From the NCBI GenBank assembly GCA_024291935.2, contig CM044306.1:25379501-25443500 (forward strand): DNA of 64,000 bases, in the 5' to 3' direction. The notes beneath the pieces were generated by a model. The model worked only from the letters and a program-made list of their open reading frames with translations, made no database searches and was not told the DNA's origin. The stretch's first letter is position 1. Each line of letters starts with the position of its first letter. Shown piece after piece: positions 1-12,700 of the stretch. Source of the stretch: Okapia johnstoni (Eukaryota; Chordata; Mammalia; Artiodactyla; Giraffidae). Made by a program: the position numbers and the translations under genes.

Positions 1-2005
1 TCCTGGGTTTCCCTGCTGCCCCAGCTCCAAAGTTTGCAGTGGATTCTAGGGTCTAATTCCTTCACCCCACCCCACCCCCGCCCCGACCTGGTCCTTGCGA
101 CTGACGTTTTCACTGACCCTGAGGGAGATGCTGGGGGGCGGGGACCAGGTCCTAACCCCCCCCCCCCACCCCGCGGGCTGGAGGCACAACAAGGAGATTC
201 CGGCGGCGGCTGATGTCAGGGGCGCAGAATGAGAACAAGATGTGGCGGAGGAGAGCTATCTGCCCCCGGAGTCGGAGTAAAGACCCTTTCAGTAGGAACC
301 AGGGGCTCCGAATGCCTCCCTTCTCCCCAGTTCTTTATTCAATGCGGGGTGCTTAAGGTTGGCTTGGGGACTTTTGTGCTAGATTTTTTTCTTGTGGAGG
401 GAAAGACTGTGGCAAGAGCTTTGGCAAGTGGGGGATGGGATTAAGCAGGTCCAAGTTACCCATCCCCTTTCTAGAGGAGCGATCCTGCCTGACTGCAGAG
501 CAGGTATGGGAGACCTTCCGAGAAAGCAGTGGGGGCACCGGGAACAGTGAGACTGTGAGCTGGTTCACTGAGGAAAGCTCAGGTCCACCACCTCAAGTCC
601 TCCTCGGATGGCTTTGTGAAAGGCAAGCCCCACATTCCAGGAAGATAGGTTTAGCACTGCCCTCTCTCCCCTGTCTAGAATTGTTTGGGAGACCCCAGCC
701 CCCTCACCCCCATGGCTTCTCCCCCTTAGCCCCTAGCACAAAGCTCTGCTTGACTAATGGCCAGCTCCAGGCTCCTGGGTGAGTCCCACCAATGCCGAAA
801 GGAATGGGGAATGGGATGGGCTGCCATCCCTGGTCTTGACAGCTTCTCCTGGCTCTTTCTTCCCAGCTCAGAGTCCCTTTTGGACCCAAGGTGAGAGATG
901 TCAGTTCTCCCCTGTAACCAGTTGAGAGCCCAACTGGGACTCTGCTTTGGGGAGGGGGAGAGCTTGGTGCCACCCTCTCTCTCTGCAGCTCTGCTGCCTC
1001 TAGTGCGCAAAGCAGAGATGTGAGCTTGGATCCCCCCCACCCCCATCCTGTGCACCCTGTGGGTCTTTAGGAAGCTCCCCTCATCATACCCTCTCTCCAT
1101 CCCCTGCCCTTTCCTTTCTCTCTGAGCTGCAGGAAAAGGGGGTTGCCTCAAAGGTCTGTGGACCTGCTGAACTGGCACATTTGGGCTCCCCACCCCCCCA
1201 CCCCAGAGTCCTTTCTCAGTGGTAGAAGTGGGGAACAAATGTCTCTGAAAAAGAACAGTCTCAGGGCATCCCTCCTCTCCACTCCTAATCACCCACTCTC
1301 TCCATGAATGTGAAAAAGCACTAGACCCAACTCCTCCTTCTCAGGAGCCCCCGGGGTGTGTGGTGGTGGTAGTATGTGTGTAGAGAGAAATCTCGTCTCT
1401 TTCCCTCCAAAAAGCTGCAGACCTCTTGGCCAGCATCTCCCCTATCTACACTATCTTAGGTGCTAGTGGATGGTCTGGGATCAGATTTCTTCCTTGAGGA
1501 AATCTGGAAAAGGGCAAGTGGAGAGGGCTGGAATGAGGAAAGAGAGGTGGAGGCCCAGTACTCATCTTGGGAGTTGGGGGGCAAGCTTACCTCTAGTGGT
1601 GGGAGCTGGGGTGTGGGGCATCAGCATTACTAGGTCTGGACAAGCCACTAAGCCTGGATTGGCAGAGGATGGGTGGAGAACAATTTCTTGGCAAGGGAGC
1701 TGCTTCAGATGTGCCCTCACCACACTCATCACATCCTGTATCGAAAGAAACCTGTGTTTTCACATCAGAGGGGCTCTGGACTAACTCTTGGACCTCAATC
1801 TTTCTCTCAGTCCTTTTGGTATCCTCGAGGCTTCCCTTGGCTGCACCTCTGGGCCTGAGGGACAGGACACCTCCCATCAACTAACCGAAGCTCGCTAGGT
1901 TCTTCTTGACATTCTTCTCAGCCCCTTTAAGAGAGCAGGTTTCCTAGAGAGGGTATCTAGACCCAGGTGGGACGTGGTGTATGTGTGAATGTGTGCGTGT
2001 ATGCA

Positions 2006-2010
<5 letters not shown>

Positions 2011-2034
<24 letters not shown>
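2011..2034. repeat. (GT)12 microsatellite
   Basis: Twelve uninterrupted GT units inside a longer GT-rich stretch from about 1976 to 2042, in intron 1. Confidence 0.95.
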
Positions 2035-2041
<7 letters not shown>

Positions 2042-2977
2042 TTGGGGAGGGAGGGGTGACAGCAAAGGAAGGAGGAGCTTGGAAGTGCATATTTTGGTAC
2101 TGGGGAGACCAGGGCTTCATGGACAGTCAGAAAGGACCCCCTCCTCCCAGGCTATAGGGAAGGGAGTGTGTTGGACTTTCCAGTATGTGTTTCTTCAAGT
2201 GTGAGGGAGTGTGTTTCCCCTCCTGGGAAGGAGATCCTGAGCATTCCCTCTCGGCTGTTGTGTCACATCTGGAAGTTTGTGTAGGAGTTTCTCCAAGCTC
2301 AGAGCCCAGCACAGCTTTTTCTCATTTGGAAATCACAGGCTGGCATTTGGGATGCCGAGAGGGGGAGTGGGAAGGGGGCCAGAGGGGGAGAAGGGAGCCT
2401 GCCAGGAGTGGGGGGAGGAGAAGGGGGAGGCCTGAGCAGCAGGAGCCCTAATGGCTTCCAGAAGTGAGTGTGAGTGTGTGATCTGCGTGTGTCTGCGAGT
2501 GTGTGTGTCTGGAGAGGAGAGGGCACCGGGAGTCTCGGGAGCTCTCCTTGCCACCATCCCAGTGTCCCAAGTTCCCCTGCTTCTCTTCCCTAGGGAGAAG
2601 TCTCCATTTTGGTCCTCAGAGAAAATGGAAGGGAGGTGTTCTTTATATCGCCTCACCAGTTCACCCCTCTCGTTTTCAACCCCAAGGCCCTCCAGAGAGG
2701 GTTCTGGGGAGAAGGGCTGGGGCTAGAGAACTGAACTAGGCTGAGAGGGTCAGAGCACCCACTGGCACTCCTTCTGTCCCAGGCCCACCTTCCTTCCTGG
2801 CTCCATACACACTCTGCTCCTCTGAACTGTTGGGGGACTCCCCATCACCCAGAGTGCCAGTTGGAGCCATTCCTGGGATTATCCTGACCACATAGTCCCC
2901 CTTCACCCTTGCCTGCTCCCGCCCTAGCTCTCACCCCGCCCTGCCTGCCTCAGCCAGGGTGGCGACAGACACAACTG

Positions 2978-2980
<3 letters not shown>

Positions 2981-3032
<52 letters not shown>

Positions 3033-3048
3033 ACGCACATGCACACAC
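2981..3048. repeat. (AC)21 microsatellite with interrupted tail
   Basis: Twenty-one perfect AC units at 2981-3022 followed by ACGC/ACAC interruptions to about 3048. Likely polymorphic between individuals. Confidence 0.95.
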
Positions 3049-3834
3049 AGAGTCACAGACATTTGAATCAGATTTCTGGCCTATTTTCCCTCCCAAAGAT
3101 TCCAGCGGGCCGGCTCTCTTGTGTCCCCGTGTCTCACGTCTCTGTCTCTGGGTGGGGCTGGCTGCCTTTCTCGGGGCTGTAGTTTTCAGTTTAGCTGGAA
3201 ACCTCCCTCCCCACACACCCACACTCTGGAACGGGCGATGGGCAGACCACTGTGAAACAGGCTTGTGGTGGGGGGGTTGGCTGGGGGAATCCCCTTTTCA
3301 GCCTCCCAACAGGAACCCTGCTCCTGAGCCCCTAGGTTTCACCCAACCTGGGGAATGCTGAATCTCATAGGCACCAGCCTCTCTGGGGGCAAATGAGACA
3401 AGCATCCCACCTTCCCAACGAGTACTAGGAGGCCAGGATTCCTGGGTCCAGGCCAGTATCCTCTTCAGCGCTCCTTAGTCTCAGACTTGCAGGCTCCTAA
3501 CAGGGAATGGGACAGCTGGGGGGCTGCTTCCCTTCTCAGTCATGCCTTGCCCAGAGCCCCCGTACCCCTGGAGGTGGTCCAGCTCTACCTTCCTCTCCCT
3601 TATAGCTGCCTAACTGGGCAAGGGCTCTAGATAAAGCCCCACAGAGAAGACTCAATTGTGCATATAACATGCTCTAGTTTTCTTCTTGGAGGAAGGAGAG
3701 GGGGAGGGATGGAAGTGGGGTTCCTCACCGTGCCATTTCCTTTTTCTCTGCTTTTGATGGTGGGTTGTGGGGAGAAGAAAGATCCTCCCTTCTCCTACCC
3801 ACCTCCCCCTTTGGGATCCACTCCAGCCCGGACA

Positions 3835-4101
3835 GTCACCATAGCAACAGTAGACATGTGACTGCACAGGTCTCTCACAGTCACTATGGCAACCAGTGTC
3901 CCCCATTCCCCTGGTTACTATGGAGATTTGTCACATGGTTCCCTCCCGAACCTGATAACCTGTGGGTCTCCCCACTTCCCCTTCCCTTCCTGAGGATAAG
4001 ACAGAAGCCTGGGTAAGGGGAGTTCATATGAGGGTCCTTTTTGTTACCATGGCAACAAATCCACACCACCTGGTGACACATCCTCCTGTTGTTATGGCAA
4101 C
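3835..4101. promoter_or_regulatory. Cluster of five RFX X-box-like sites in intron 1
   Basis: The X-box consensus is GTNRCC, a 0-3 base spacer, then RGYAAC. Perfect matches with a 2-base spacer lie at 3835-3848 (GTCACCATAGCAAC) and 4043-4056 (GTTACCATGGCAAC). A one-mismatch site is at 3880-3893 (GTCACTATGGCAAC), and sites with one good half are at 3914-3927 and 4088-4101. Starts are spaced 45, 34, 129 and 45 bases, so the array may come from an old tandem duplication. Motifs are seen directly; binding by RFX proteins is inference. Confidence 0.55.
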
Positions 4102-4559
4102 AGAGGAACATCACACAGTGACATACAGCTATATTCTCAAGGAAATGAGCCCTCCCCTGACAAGGGTGAAAAACCCCCCATCCCCATTAATTATTCCTTA
4201 GTTTAGATTGTCTTAAGTTTTCCTGTGCCTTGGTGTTTCCACTTTCTGTTTATGTTTATCTGTAGGGAATGGGGAGATGTGAGAGTGGCAGGATGTACCT
4301 AGGAGTAAGGCGAATTGTCTACGGGGGCTTTTAAGAAGGGGCTTCCATTGTTAAGAGCTGGAGGTGAGGTTATTTGCGGGCTGACTCTGGCTATAAGAAG
4401 TCTCAGTATGAGCATGTGTACGGTGTGGATAGAAAGATGGACAGCTCCTTTACAGTGTCACTTCTCCCCACCCCACCCCCAGTTATCATTAATTTATCAC
4501 TATTGAAGCAATTAAGGTAGGAAACATGAATGGGAGATGCATCTGGCTTCTAGGCAGGG

Positions 4560-4720
4560 ATATTGATTGATTGATCCATTCATTTGTTCATTCATTCTTT
4601 CCATGTATTGATCATCTGCTACATGCCAGGCACTACTCTAAGCTGTGTAGGGGCTTGGATGTATCAGAGTGCCCCTGTCTCAGCGAGGGAGATGAAACAA
4701 GGACACAGATGATGTGATGG
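4560..4720 (-). repeat. Ancient L2-like repeat fragment
   Basis: Contains the worn phrase for attending a transition from ATTGATCATCTGCTACATGC to a CCAGGCACT block, typical of mammalian L2/MIR-era repeats in antisense orientation. Borders are approximate. Confidence 0.45.
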
Positions 4721-6069
4721 ACTCATTGCCATTAGGGAGGTCCAAACAGGTGTCCCAGGAGCTCCTCTTTCCAGGAGAACTACCCGCCTCCCCGCCATGT
4801 GGAGACATCTGCTCATATGGGTCCCTTCCAGAACCTCTTCCCTACAGAAGAGAGGAGGGGGCTATCTTTGGGAAAGCAGGCCAGTTCTTGAAGGTAATTG
4901 TGTCCTTCCTTCTCCAGATGATGGTCCCAAGGGAGCTCCTTCCCTGTCCCCTTTATTCCAGGGTGACCCCTGGCTGACCCTCATTCTGGGGAGAGATCCA
5001 CTGGGCTCTAGCTCTACTCAGGAAAACAGCTCCATGGAAACAGAGCACTCCTTTGATTTCTCCATTCCATCTACTTACCCAAAAAGCCTGGATTTTTTTT
5101 TTTTTAACTCTTATTCCTGTGAGGATGTGAGGTTAGGGAAATTGTAGTGCTTTAGAACTTTGGGTACCTGTCAGTGGAAAGGGATGTGAGTCTGAGGGAA
5201 AAGGGCCTGGGTGATAGGAGGGGGTAGGAGGGCTTTGAGGGGGTTGAGTGTGGACACCCAGAGAGGGAGGCTGGTCTGAGGTTCAGGACAGAGATAGGGT
5301 ATGGCTGGAACCAGCTTCAAGGAAAGTTCTTGGGTCCCTGGCCAAAGCCTTCTCAACTCTGAAAGTGGAGTTATGACAGGAAGATTCCATCTGCCCTGTC
5401 TGTTGCACTGAGCCTGGCTTCTTGGGTCATGCTGTGCGCTGCCGTCACACCCTCTGCACCTTCATCCTCGAGGCCTTCTCCTTCCTCTGACCCCCTATTT
5501 TTGCTTGTTTCTAGCCTCTTTACTCTTCCCCACCCCTCTCATGTTTTCCTTGAGAAAATGGGATGCTGTCATTTATCTGTGAGCTTGATCCCCAGAACTT
5601 TCTAAGGTCTGGAAGCCATTTTGTACGTTCTCCTGCTGAAGGGCTAGAAGTGAATCCCTTAATGAAATCCACTATGTGGAGAGACTCAGGGTTTAAAAAG
5701 ACCTCTCTCCCCCTTGCTGCAAAACAGAGCTTTGCTGGAAACCCTAAGAAGGAGTGGTGGTGGCATGGTTTGTATACACAGTACTGTCTGCTCTGCCCAG
5801 GCTGAGGGCTTGTGTCCAGTACAGGGGCTGGTATGTAGTGGGTCCTCATTACTTAAACATGTGAATGTGTCTGGAGGTCATCTGAGGGCTTTGAGAGGCC
5901 AGGGTGCTGGTAGGGAAGAGGCAGCCTGTGGCTCTGGTCCTGTGGCACTTGTCTGCCTCAGCCTGCCTCAGTTTGGTGCCAGTGTGGTCGTGACAGCCCC
6001 TTCTGTGCAGCCTAAGCAGCTCTGGGAGCTATTATTCCCAGATCAGAAGCTTGGAAACCTCAGTCTCAT

Positions 6070-6470
6070 CTGGGTCTCTTCCATGACCTTCAGCATGACT
6101 TTGTCTGTGTGGGCCTCAGTTTCCTTGAGTTCTGCAGAAGAAGGTGATCTAGCCCAGATACTTCTTGAGGCTGTTGTGAGCATCCAGTGTGGCATGCTGT
6201 GAAAGTGCTTGGTAAACTGTAAGGCAGGCATAATCCGACTTTAGGTTTGTGTCACACATTCACATACATTATCTCATTTGCTTCTCACATCTTCCCTGTG
6301 AGGTAGGGAGAATAGGATTCAGATTCAGCAGCAAACTCTTAGTGCCTGGCATTTCCAACAAGCACTATTGATTTTATCCCCTAAATGGCTTGTGTAAATA
6401 GTCAGGGTATTTGTGGCTTTTCCTACTTTACAGAAGAGGAAGCTGGGTCCAGAGTGGTGAGATGACCAAG
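6070..6470. repeat. MIR-like fragments
   Basis: A plus-orientation piece (about 6070-6225) carries the worn CCTCAGTTTCC block. A following piece (about 6240-6470) carries the reverse-orientation blocks TTATCTCATTTGCTTCTCAC and TTTACAGAAGAGGAAGCTG. Borders are approximate. Confidence 0.5.
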
Positions 6471-6612
6471 GTGGGTCTGGGCCTGGGGGCCAGTATGATA
6501 TGTAGGCCAGCATCCTCCCAGCACACCTGGCTACATCTCAGATGGGATTGGGAGGTCAAGCAGCAGGAGGTACTTGGACAAGACGGTGATCAGGTTCCAC
6601 TTGGCCAGCTGT

Positions 6613-6631
6613 TTCCTTGACCACTCGGTAC
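6613..6631 (+). promoter_or_regulatory. CACNA1G: U12-type branch site and AC acceptor of intron 1
   Basis: TTCCTTGAC at 6613-6621 matches the U12 branch-site consensus TTCCTTRAC. The intron ends AC at 6630-6631, 11 bases past the likely branch A at 6620, within the 10-15 base spacing of U12 introns, and there is no polypyrimidine tract. The nearest AG (6607-6608) would put an in-frame TGA (6618-6620) into the protein, so AG use is excluded. Nav and Cav alpha-subunit genes are known to keep U12 introns; the matching AT-type donor lies outside the window. Confidence 0.9.
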
Positions 6632-6743
6632 CTGGTTTGAACGCATCAGCATGTTGGTCATCCTTCTCAACTGTGTGACCCTGGGCATGTTCCGGCCATG
6701 TGAAGATATTGCCTGTGACTCCCAGCGCTGCCGGATTCTGCAG
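6632..6743 (+). CDS. CACNA1G: CACNA1G exon 2: end of N-terminus and IS1
   Basis: 112 bp. The first base completes a Pro codon split with exon 1; the next codons read [20 protein letters not shown], the start of transmembrane segment S1 of domain I, then the extracellular S1-S2 stretch with paired cysteines ([12 protein letters not shown]). It ends after a full codon (CAG) at the donor gtgagc. The start is set by the AC acceptor, not by an ATG. Confidence 0.95.
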
Positions 6744-9700
6744 GTGAGCACGTGTGTGGTGAGCAAGGGGGCAGTTCCTGATCTTTATAACCCTGACTCT
6801 GCAAGAGGCCCTGAGCCCAGAGGTGGGGGTGGGGATGGGGTGGGGGGGATTTGCCCACTCTTTTCTCAGTTTCAGCAGCCTTTTGTCTTCATATCAGGCC
6901 TTTGATGACTTCATCTTTGCCTTCTTCGCCGTGGAGATGGTGGTGAAGATGGTGGCCTTGGGGATCTTTGGGAAAAAATGTTACCTGGGAGACACTTGGA
7001 ACCGGCTTGACTTTTTCATCGTCATTGCAGGGTGAGGGCCTGGAGTAGAAGAGTGATGGATCAGATAAGTCCCTTCCCCAGGGCCAGGGTTTTAGGCCTG
7101 GTCCCCAACCCCTGCCCACTTACAGCACTGCTTTCTCCCTGACTGTCCACTAAGGGTCCAGGGCTGTCCTGCCTATAGTGCTCAAACCCATACTTCTCTG
7201 AATTCCATGGCCCCTCCATCCACACTCTTTCTGTTTAGTCTCTGATAAGGAGTTTGTCCTTGGATTGAGGGTGGCCTTGCCCCTAGGGAGAGAGCTGGCT
7301 TTTCAGGGTCCCCTGATGGAAGGGTAGGATTCCTGCCCCATCACAGCAGGATTCCACATTGACCTCTTTTGACCCTCATGGTGGCCTCAGACTCAAAGGA
7401 CTTCCCTTTGGGCCCCTCCCTGCAGGATGCTGGAGTATTCGCTGGACCTGCAGAACGTCAGCTTCTCAGCTGTCAGGACAGTCCGTGTGCTGCGACCCCT
7501 CAGGGCCATTAACCGGGTGCCCAGTGAGTGACCCCTCAGCCCTCGGCCCCTGGACAGGGAACCCCAAGAGGAAATATGGAAGTCTCAGATCCCACCCCTA
7601 CTTTCTGGCCACTCACAGTTCTCATCAGGGTCTGGCACAATGAAGCAGACCCCCTCAGAGAAGGGCTCAGTGGAAATCTGGGTCACTGGAGCCAAAGGGG
7701 GCCCCCATACCGGCTGTGGCACTGTGAGAGTCACCTGTAAAGGCTCTTCCCCCTCATTTCAGCCTGATTTTAGGTCCTAGTCTCAGGAGGTCTCAGATGA
7801 CCTGTTCCCTTCAGCTACACTACCCTCCCTCCAGGGGAAGAGGGGTGGGTGGGAGCAGGGTAGAGAGCTGGCAGCCTAGGAGGAATGGGTGCAAAGTGGG
7901 ACGGCCTTTTCTAGCCAGAACCACATCTCAGGCAGTCTGGTTCTCGTTGGAACCACAGTGGCCACACTGAGCATGGCTTCTCTCAAGACAAGGCCGCTCC
8001 ATGCCTCATCCTCCCGCCTATGTCCCTTCCCACCCCCTTCCAAGCCGCTGCAGCAACTGACTGCCGGGACCATTATCTAAATTAAACCGCATTGGTTTCT
8101 GAGCCAGCCAGGCTTTGGCAGCTCCAGCTCCCCCCACATCCCGCCCCCTACCCTTGCTCAGGCCCCCCTTGCAACTCCCCAGCCTACACAAACTGCAGAT
8201 GGTCTCTGCTGCTGTCCCAGTGGGGTGGGTGGGGGCATGTTTCTGTGGCTCTGTGTCTGTTGTAGCAGTAGCCCCCTTTGCTGCTTGTGCACATGTGCCT
8301 ATGTGTGTATGTGTGTGTTTGTCAGGGTGGGCAGAGGTGCTTAGTGTGTCTTCCAGGCATTGAGGTATGTTGATGTTAATGGGATCTCCAGACAGAGGCA
8401 TGCCTTCTCTTCTCTCCCACGCCAGGTGATGGCTGGCAGATTTATAGGCCTCTAACTACCAGTGTAATTCCCTTAATGCAAACCCTGAGGAACTGATCTC
8501 AGTTGGAGCACAGGGAAGCTGAAGGGAGCTGGGGTTGGGGGAGGGGAGAGTGACTCAGTGAGAAGACTGGACTGGCCGGGTGGGAGGGGTGGGGCGGGTG
8601 GGCTGCTGTAGTCATCAGGAGGGTTAATTAGCAGCTGCTTAGAAGCTTTTTCCCTGGAGGGGTCAGGGGGTGGCACTTTAGGGCACATGAGTGGCACTTT
8701 AGGGGTCAAAACCATCACTAGGGGTCTGTGTGTTTGACAAGGGCTTGGTGGCCTAGGGGCTAGTTTGCTGTGTGTGCTCAGCCGCTCAGTCATGTCCAAC
8801 TCTTTGCGACCCCATGGACTGCAGCCTGCCATGCTCCTCTGTCCGTGGGGATTTTCCAGGCAGGAATACTGGAGTGGGTTGCCATGCCCTCCTCCGGGGG
8901 ATCTTCCCAACCCAGGGATCGAACCCAGGTTTCCCACATTGCTGGTGGATTCTTTACCATCTGAACCACTAGGGAAGCCCATTAGCTAGTTTTGACGTCC
9001 TAAATCTGGAGTAGGGAAGGTGGGCAGTATCTAACAGCATCTTAGGGGGCAGGTTTGTGGAAGGGGTTGTTAACAAATGGCCACCTGAAAAAACAGCCTC
9101 AGGTCTCTCAGGTCCTGATGTGAGGAACTGCACCAGGCAGAGACTAGACTCAGGAAGGGGGCTCAGAACCATGGTACAGTGCAGGTCATCTTGGTCCCTG
9201 CTGAGGGCTTGGTTCTCAAAGGGAAATTCCTCCCAGCTAACCTCCCTGCTGGAGTTCTCTGCCTTGGTTTCCCCAGTGACTTTGGGGTCAGGTGATTATG
9301 ACTGATAAGAGAAAGAAGTAGGATGGGAGTGTGTGTGGGGTGTGTGTGTGTGGGTGTGTGGGTGTGTGGGTGTGCGTGCTGGGAGGTAGGATGCGGAAGC
9401 AGAGAACCTGGTTTTTAAGTCCTGGCACCTTATACTTGGCAGCTCTGTGATACTGGACAAGTCATGCCAGTCCTCTGAGGCTTGACCCTCATCTGCAAAT
9501 TGAGGGTAATGGTATCCACTCTGTGATGATGTTAGGAGAGTTAGGTGGGATGTGGTGCTAGAGGATGTTTTGGACACTGTGGCCACTCTGCCCATCCTTG
9601 GTGGTACTGTGCTCTGATTGGTGGGGGTGAGCTGAGAGGGAGAGTGGGTAGGGGTTAGGGGCTGTGAGGGCTGCCTACAGAGTTAGCAGTGTCTGTTGGT

Positions 9701-12700
9701 CTCCCTCCAGCTTGAGCCGGGCTGCCTCAGCCTTGGAGGCCCCGGTGGGCCCTCTCTGGGAGTGCTGCCAGGCCTGTGGCAGCCAGCCTAGCCTGGCCAG
9801 CCTGGCACCCCCAGCGTGGCTTCTGCCCCCACAGGCATGCGCATCCTCGTCACGCTGCTGCTGGACACGCTGCCCATGCTGGGCAACGTCCTGCTGCTGT
9901 GCTTCTTCGTCTTCTTCATCTTCGGCATCGTTGGTGTCCAGCTGTGGGCAGGACTGCTCCGTAACCGATGCTTCCTGCCTGAGAATTTCAGCCTGTGAGT
10001 GGCACATGGGCGGGAGGTGACCTGGGAGTGACTGTGGGGCCAGGACCTCCCTCAGTCCCTGTTGCTGGTGACATATCTGTTCTGTTATTAATGATGTGTC
10101 TGGTGATCAAACTTGGCTACACACTGAAGTCACCTGGGGAGTTGAAACAACTGCTAAGGCCTGGATTCCCCGGCTCCCCATTCTGATATCATTTGTATGG
10201 GGTTCAACCTGGGTGTGGGGATTTTTAAAAGCTCCTCAGTGAGCCTAAAGTGCAGCCACTTTGGGAACCACTGCCCTAGAATGGAGCCTTCCCATATCCC
10301 GACTCTGGAGTTTCACCCTCAATCTGCGTGCTCCCAGCACCCCTCACGCGCACCCACAAACCTCTGCTCCTGCCTAGTACTTGCCCTGTGTGCCTCAGTG
10401 CATCCACCCAGTTCTGCCTTCCTGGGCCCCGTCCCCTGAAAACCCTGGTCTCAGCCTCATTCCTGTCCGCTCCTCAGCCCCCTGAGCGTGGACTTGGAGC
10501 GCTACTACCAGACTGAGAACGAGGATGAGAACCCATTCATCTGCTCCCAGCCTCGTGAAAATGGCATGCGCTCCTGCAGGAGTGTGCCCACGCTGCGAGG
10601 GGACGGGGGTGGCGGCCCGCCCTGCGGCCTGGACTACGAGGCCTACAATAGCTCCAGCAACACCACCTGCGTGAACTGGAACCAGTACTACACCAATTGC
10701 TCTGCGGGGGAGCACAACCCCTTCAAGGGTGCCATCAACTTCGACAACATTGGCTATGCCTGGATCGCCATCTTCCAGGTGGGGTAGCCTGGGCATTGGG
10801 AGAGTTCCCAGAGCCCAAGTGCTAGGACACAGTCCTGGCTTGGAGCAGTCATCTTCAGGCTTGAGTTGGGATCAGGGCCTCTAGAGGAGACTGCAGGAAA
10901 CTCTAGGGGTCCCAGAAATAACCTGCCCCTTTGCAACCTCCCCAGGTCATCACGCTGGAGGGCTGGGTCGACATCATGTACTTTGTGATGGATGCTCACT
11001 CCTTCTACAACTTCATCTACTTCATCCTTCTCATCATTGTGAGTGATTCCTCAAGCTCTTGTGGGGATGGAGGATGCTGGGGAAATGGATGTGGGAAGTC
11101 CAGAGAGGGGACTTGCTTGGTCTGAAGTTCTAGCTCTCAGTGCAAGTCTCATGGAGATGCAGGCAGAGGGCACCTGTTCTGAGGAGTTAGGAGGAAATCC
11201 AAAGTCAAGGCCTGTCACTTATCACCACTTAAAATCTTGAGCAAGTCATTCCCCATGAGGCCCTCAGCCCTACCCTGGATATTTGTTTCTTCATCAGTAA
11301 AATGGGTGGTTCTCAACCCAGGGTGATGCCACCTCTCTTAGGGGGCACTTGGAAATGGCAAAAGGGTGGTTCTGTTTTTTATGAGGACTAGGAGAGCACT
11401 TTTTGTGTTTTGCTGGGAGGCAGGGGGTAAATAACAGATACCTTGAAATGACAGTCCTGCAAACAAGGAATTGTTCTGCTCCAAATTCCCATCATTTGGT
11501 GTTGAGAAACACTGTGTGATCTGTTGTTCCAGCTCAGAAGTTCCAAGACTTTATGAGGACAGAAGACAGAGGCAAAAGTAGCAATATTTAGTAGTTTTAA
11601 TCACTACCATGATTAATAATTTAATTGCTACCGCTTATAGCTAATATTTATTGAGCACTTACTATGTGCCAGTCCCCACTCTGAGTGCTTTTATATGTGC
11701 TGATGCGTTTAATCCTCACTAAGATCCTGTTATTGTCTCCATTTTACAGATGAGGAAACTGATGTTTCCTCGTTCGTCTGACCCAATCATGTGCTTTGAC
11801 TTTGGCTTAGTCTTGCTGGGCTGAGTGCTGCCGCTGAAATGTGCTGTAACATCTGCTGCCCGCTTCGTCCTCAGATTCCCTGTGAGGTAGCAGGTGCAGG
11901 GACTGTGGGCCTCATCTTCTAAACAAGAACTCTGAGCTCCAGAGGGCAGGCTTGCTGGAGCTGAACATTCAGCCCCAGGCCTATTGCCTCCAAATTCAAC
12001 CCTTTTCCCACGTCACCAAGAGGCCAGTGACATAGCCAGACAGAAAGATAGGAGAAAGATAAGAGAAAGAGATGAAGATCTACTCAGGACTTAGAGAGAG
12101 GTGGAGACAGAATAAAAACCTGTTGGTGAGTGACAGGGGTCCTTGAGAAAGAACAGCTCCCCTGCCCCCAACCATCCCTGATGAGGAAAAGTAGCCAGGC
12201 TTGGGGCCTGTTCCCTTCCCTCCACCGTCACCCTGGCGGCAAGGTTAGCACCTCTGGGAAGTGGTCTGTGAGCTTTTTCCCCATTAGCTCTCTCTCAGCC
12301 TGGGGAGTGGGAGGGAAGCAGACAGAGAGGTAAAGGACCTTGTTTCCACCCTCCCACACACCCCATGAAAAATCTTTCCAAACAGCTCTCCGGAATCACA
12401 CTAGTGAAGCTAATTATCATAATTACTAGGACACAATCTAGAAAAAAAAATTGCCTTTCACCATAAATATTCATTACTTTCATTCTGGATCATTGTCCAA
12501 GCAATTGCCATCTCAGAGGCCCAGGGTGGGGGTGGGGGGGAGGGGACGGGGACTGAGATATGGAAGTGGAGACGTGACAGTGTGGTCAAGTCAGAGTGGC
12601 AGCCTGGCTAGTCTGCAGGGTTCAGGGTCAGCCTGTCACCCAGCTGCGGGAGAGGAGAGACATGGTTTGGAAAAGGGATACAGGCAAAGCCAATGGTCAT

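Larger units (their letters stand above)
1..6631 (+). other. CACNA1G: Intron 1 (3' part), minor-spliceosome type
   Basis: No exon is seen here. The first 250 bases are GC-rich with several CpGs and may be the shore of an upstream CpG island around exon 1 (inference). The stretch holds a (GT)12 run at 2011-2034, an (AC)21 run at 2981-3022, a cluster of RFX X-box-like sites at 3835-4101, L2-like debris near 4570-4720 and MIR-like pieces near 6070-6470. The longest open frames, including an antisense one at 726-1292, show no protein family features. Confidence 0.85.
7524..9834 (+). other. CACNA1G: Intron 4
   Basis: 2.3 kb. It holds a ruminant Bov-tA SINE with 8-bp target duplications (8759-8992), a short GT-rich run near 9330-9375 and a MIR-like piece near 9400-9550. 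No coding signal is seen. Confidence 0.9.

Noticed and set aside
726..1292. 188-codon antisense open frame in intron 1
   Set aside because: Low-complexity, no family features, no splice context; expected in GC-rich DNA.
6601..6631. AG at 6607-6608 as the exon 2 acceptor
   Set aside because: It would place TGA (6618-6620) in the reading frame just before the conserved WFERISM; the AC end with U12 branch site fits instead.
8767..8984. tRNA-like B-box and several short frames
   Set aside because: Part of a Bov-tA SINE, not a tRNA gene or protein.
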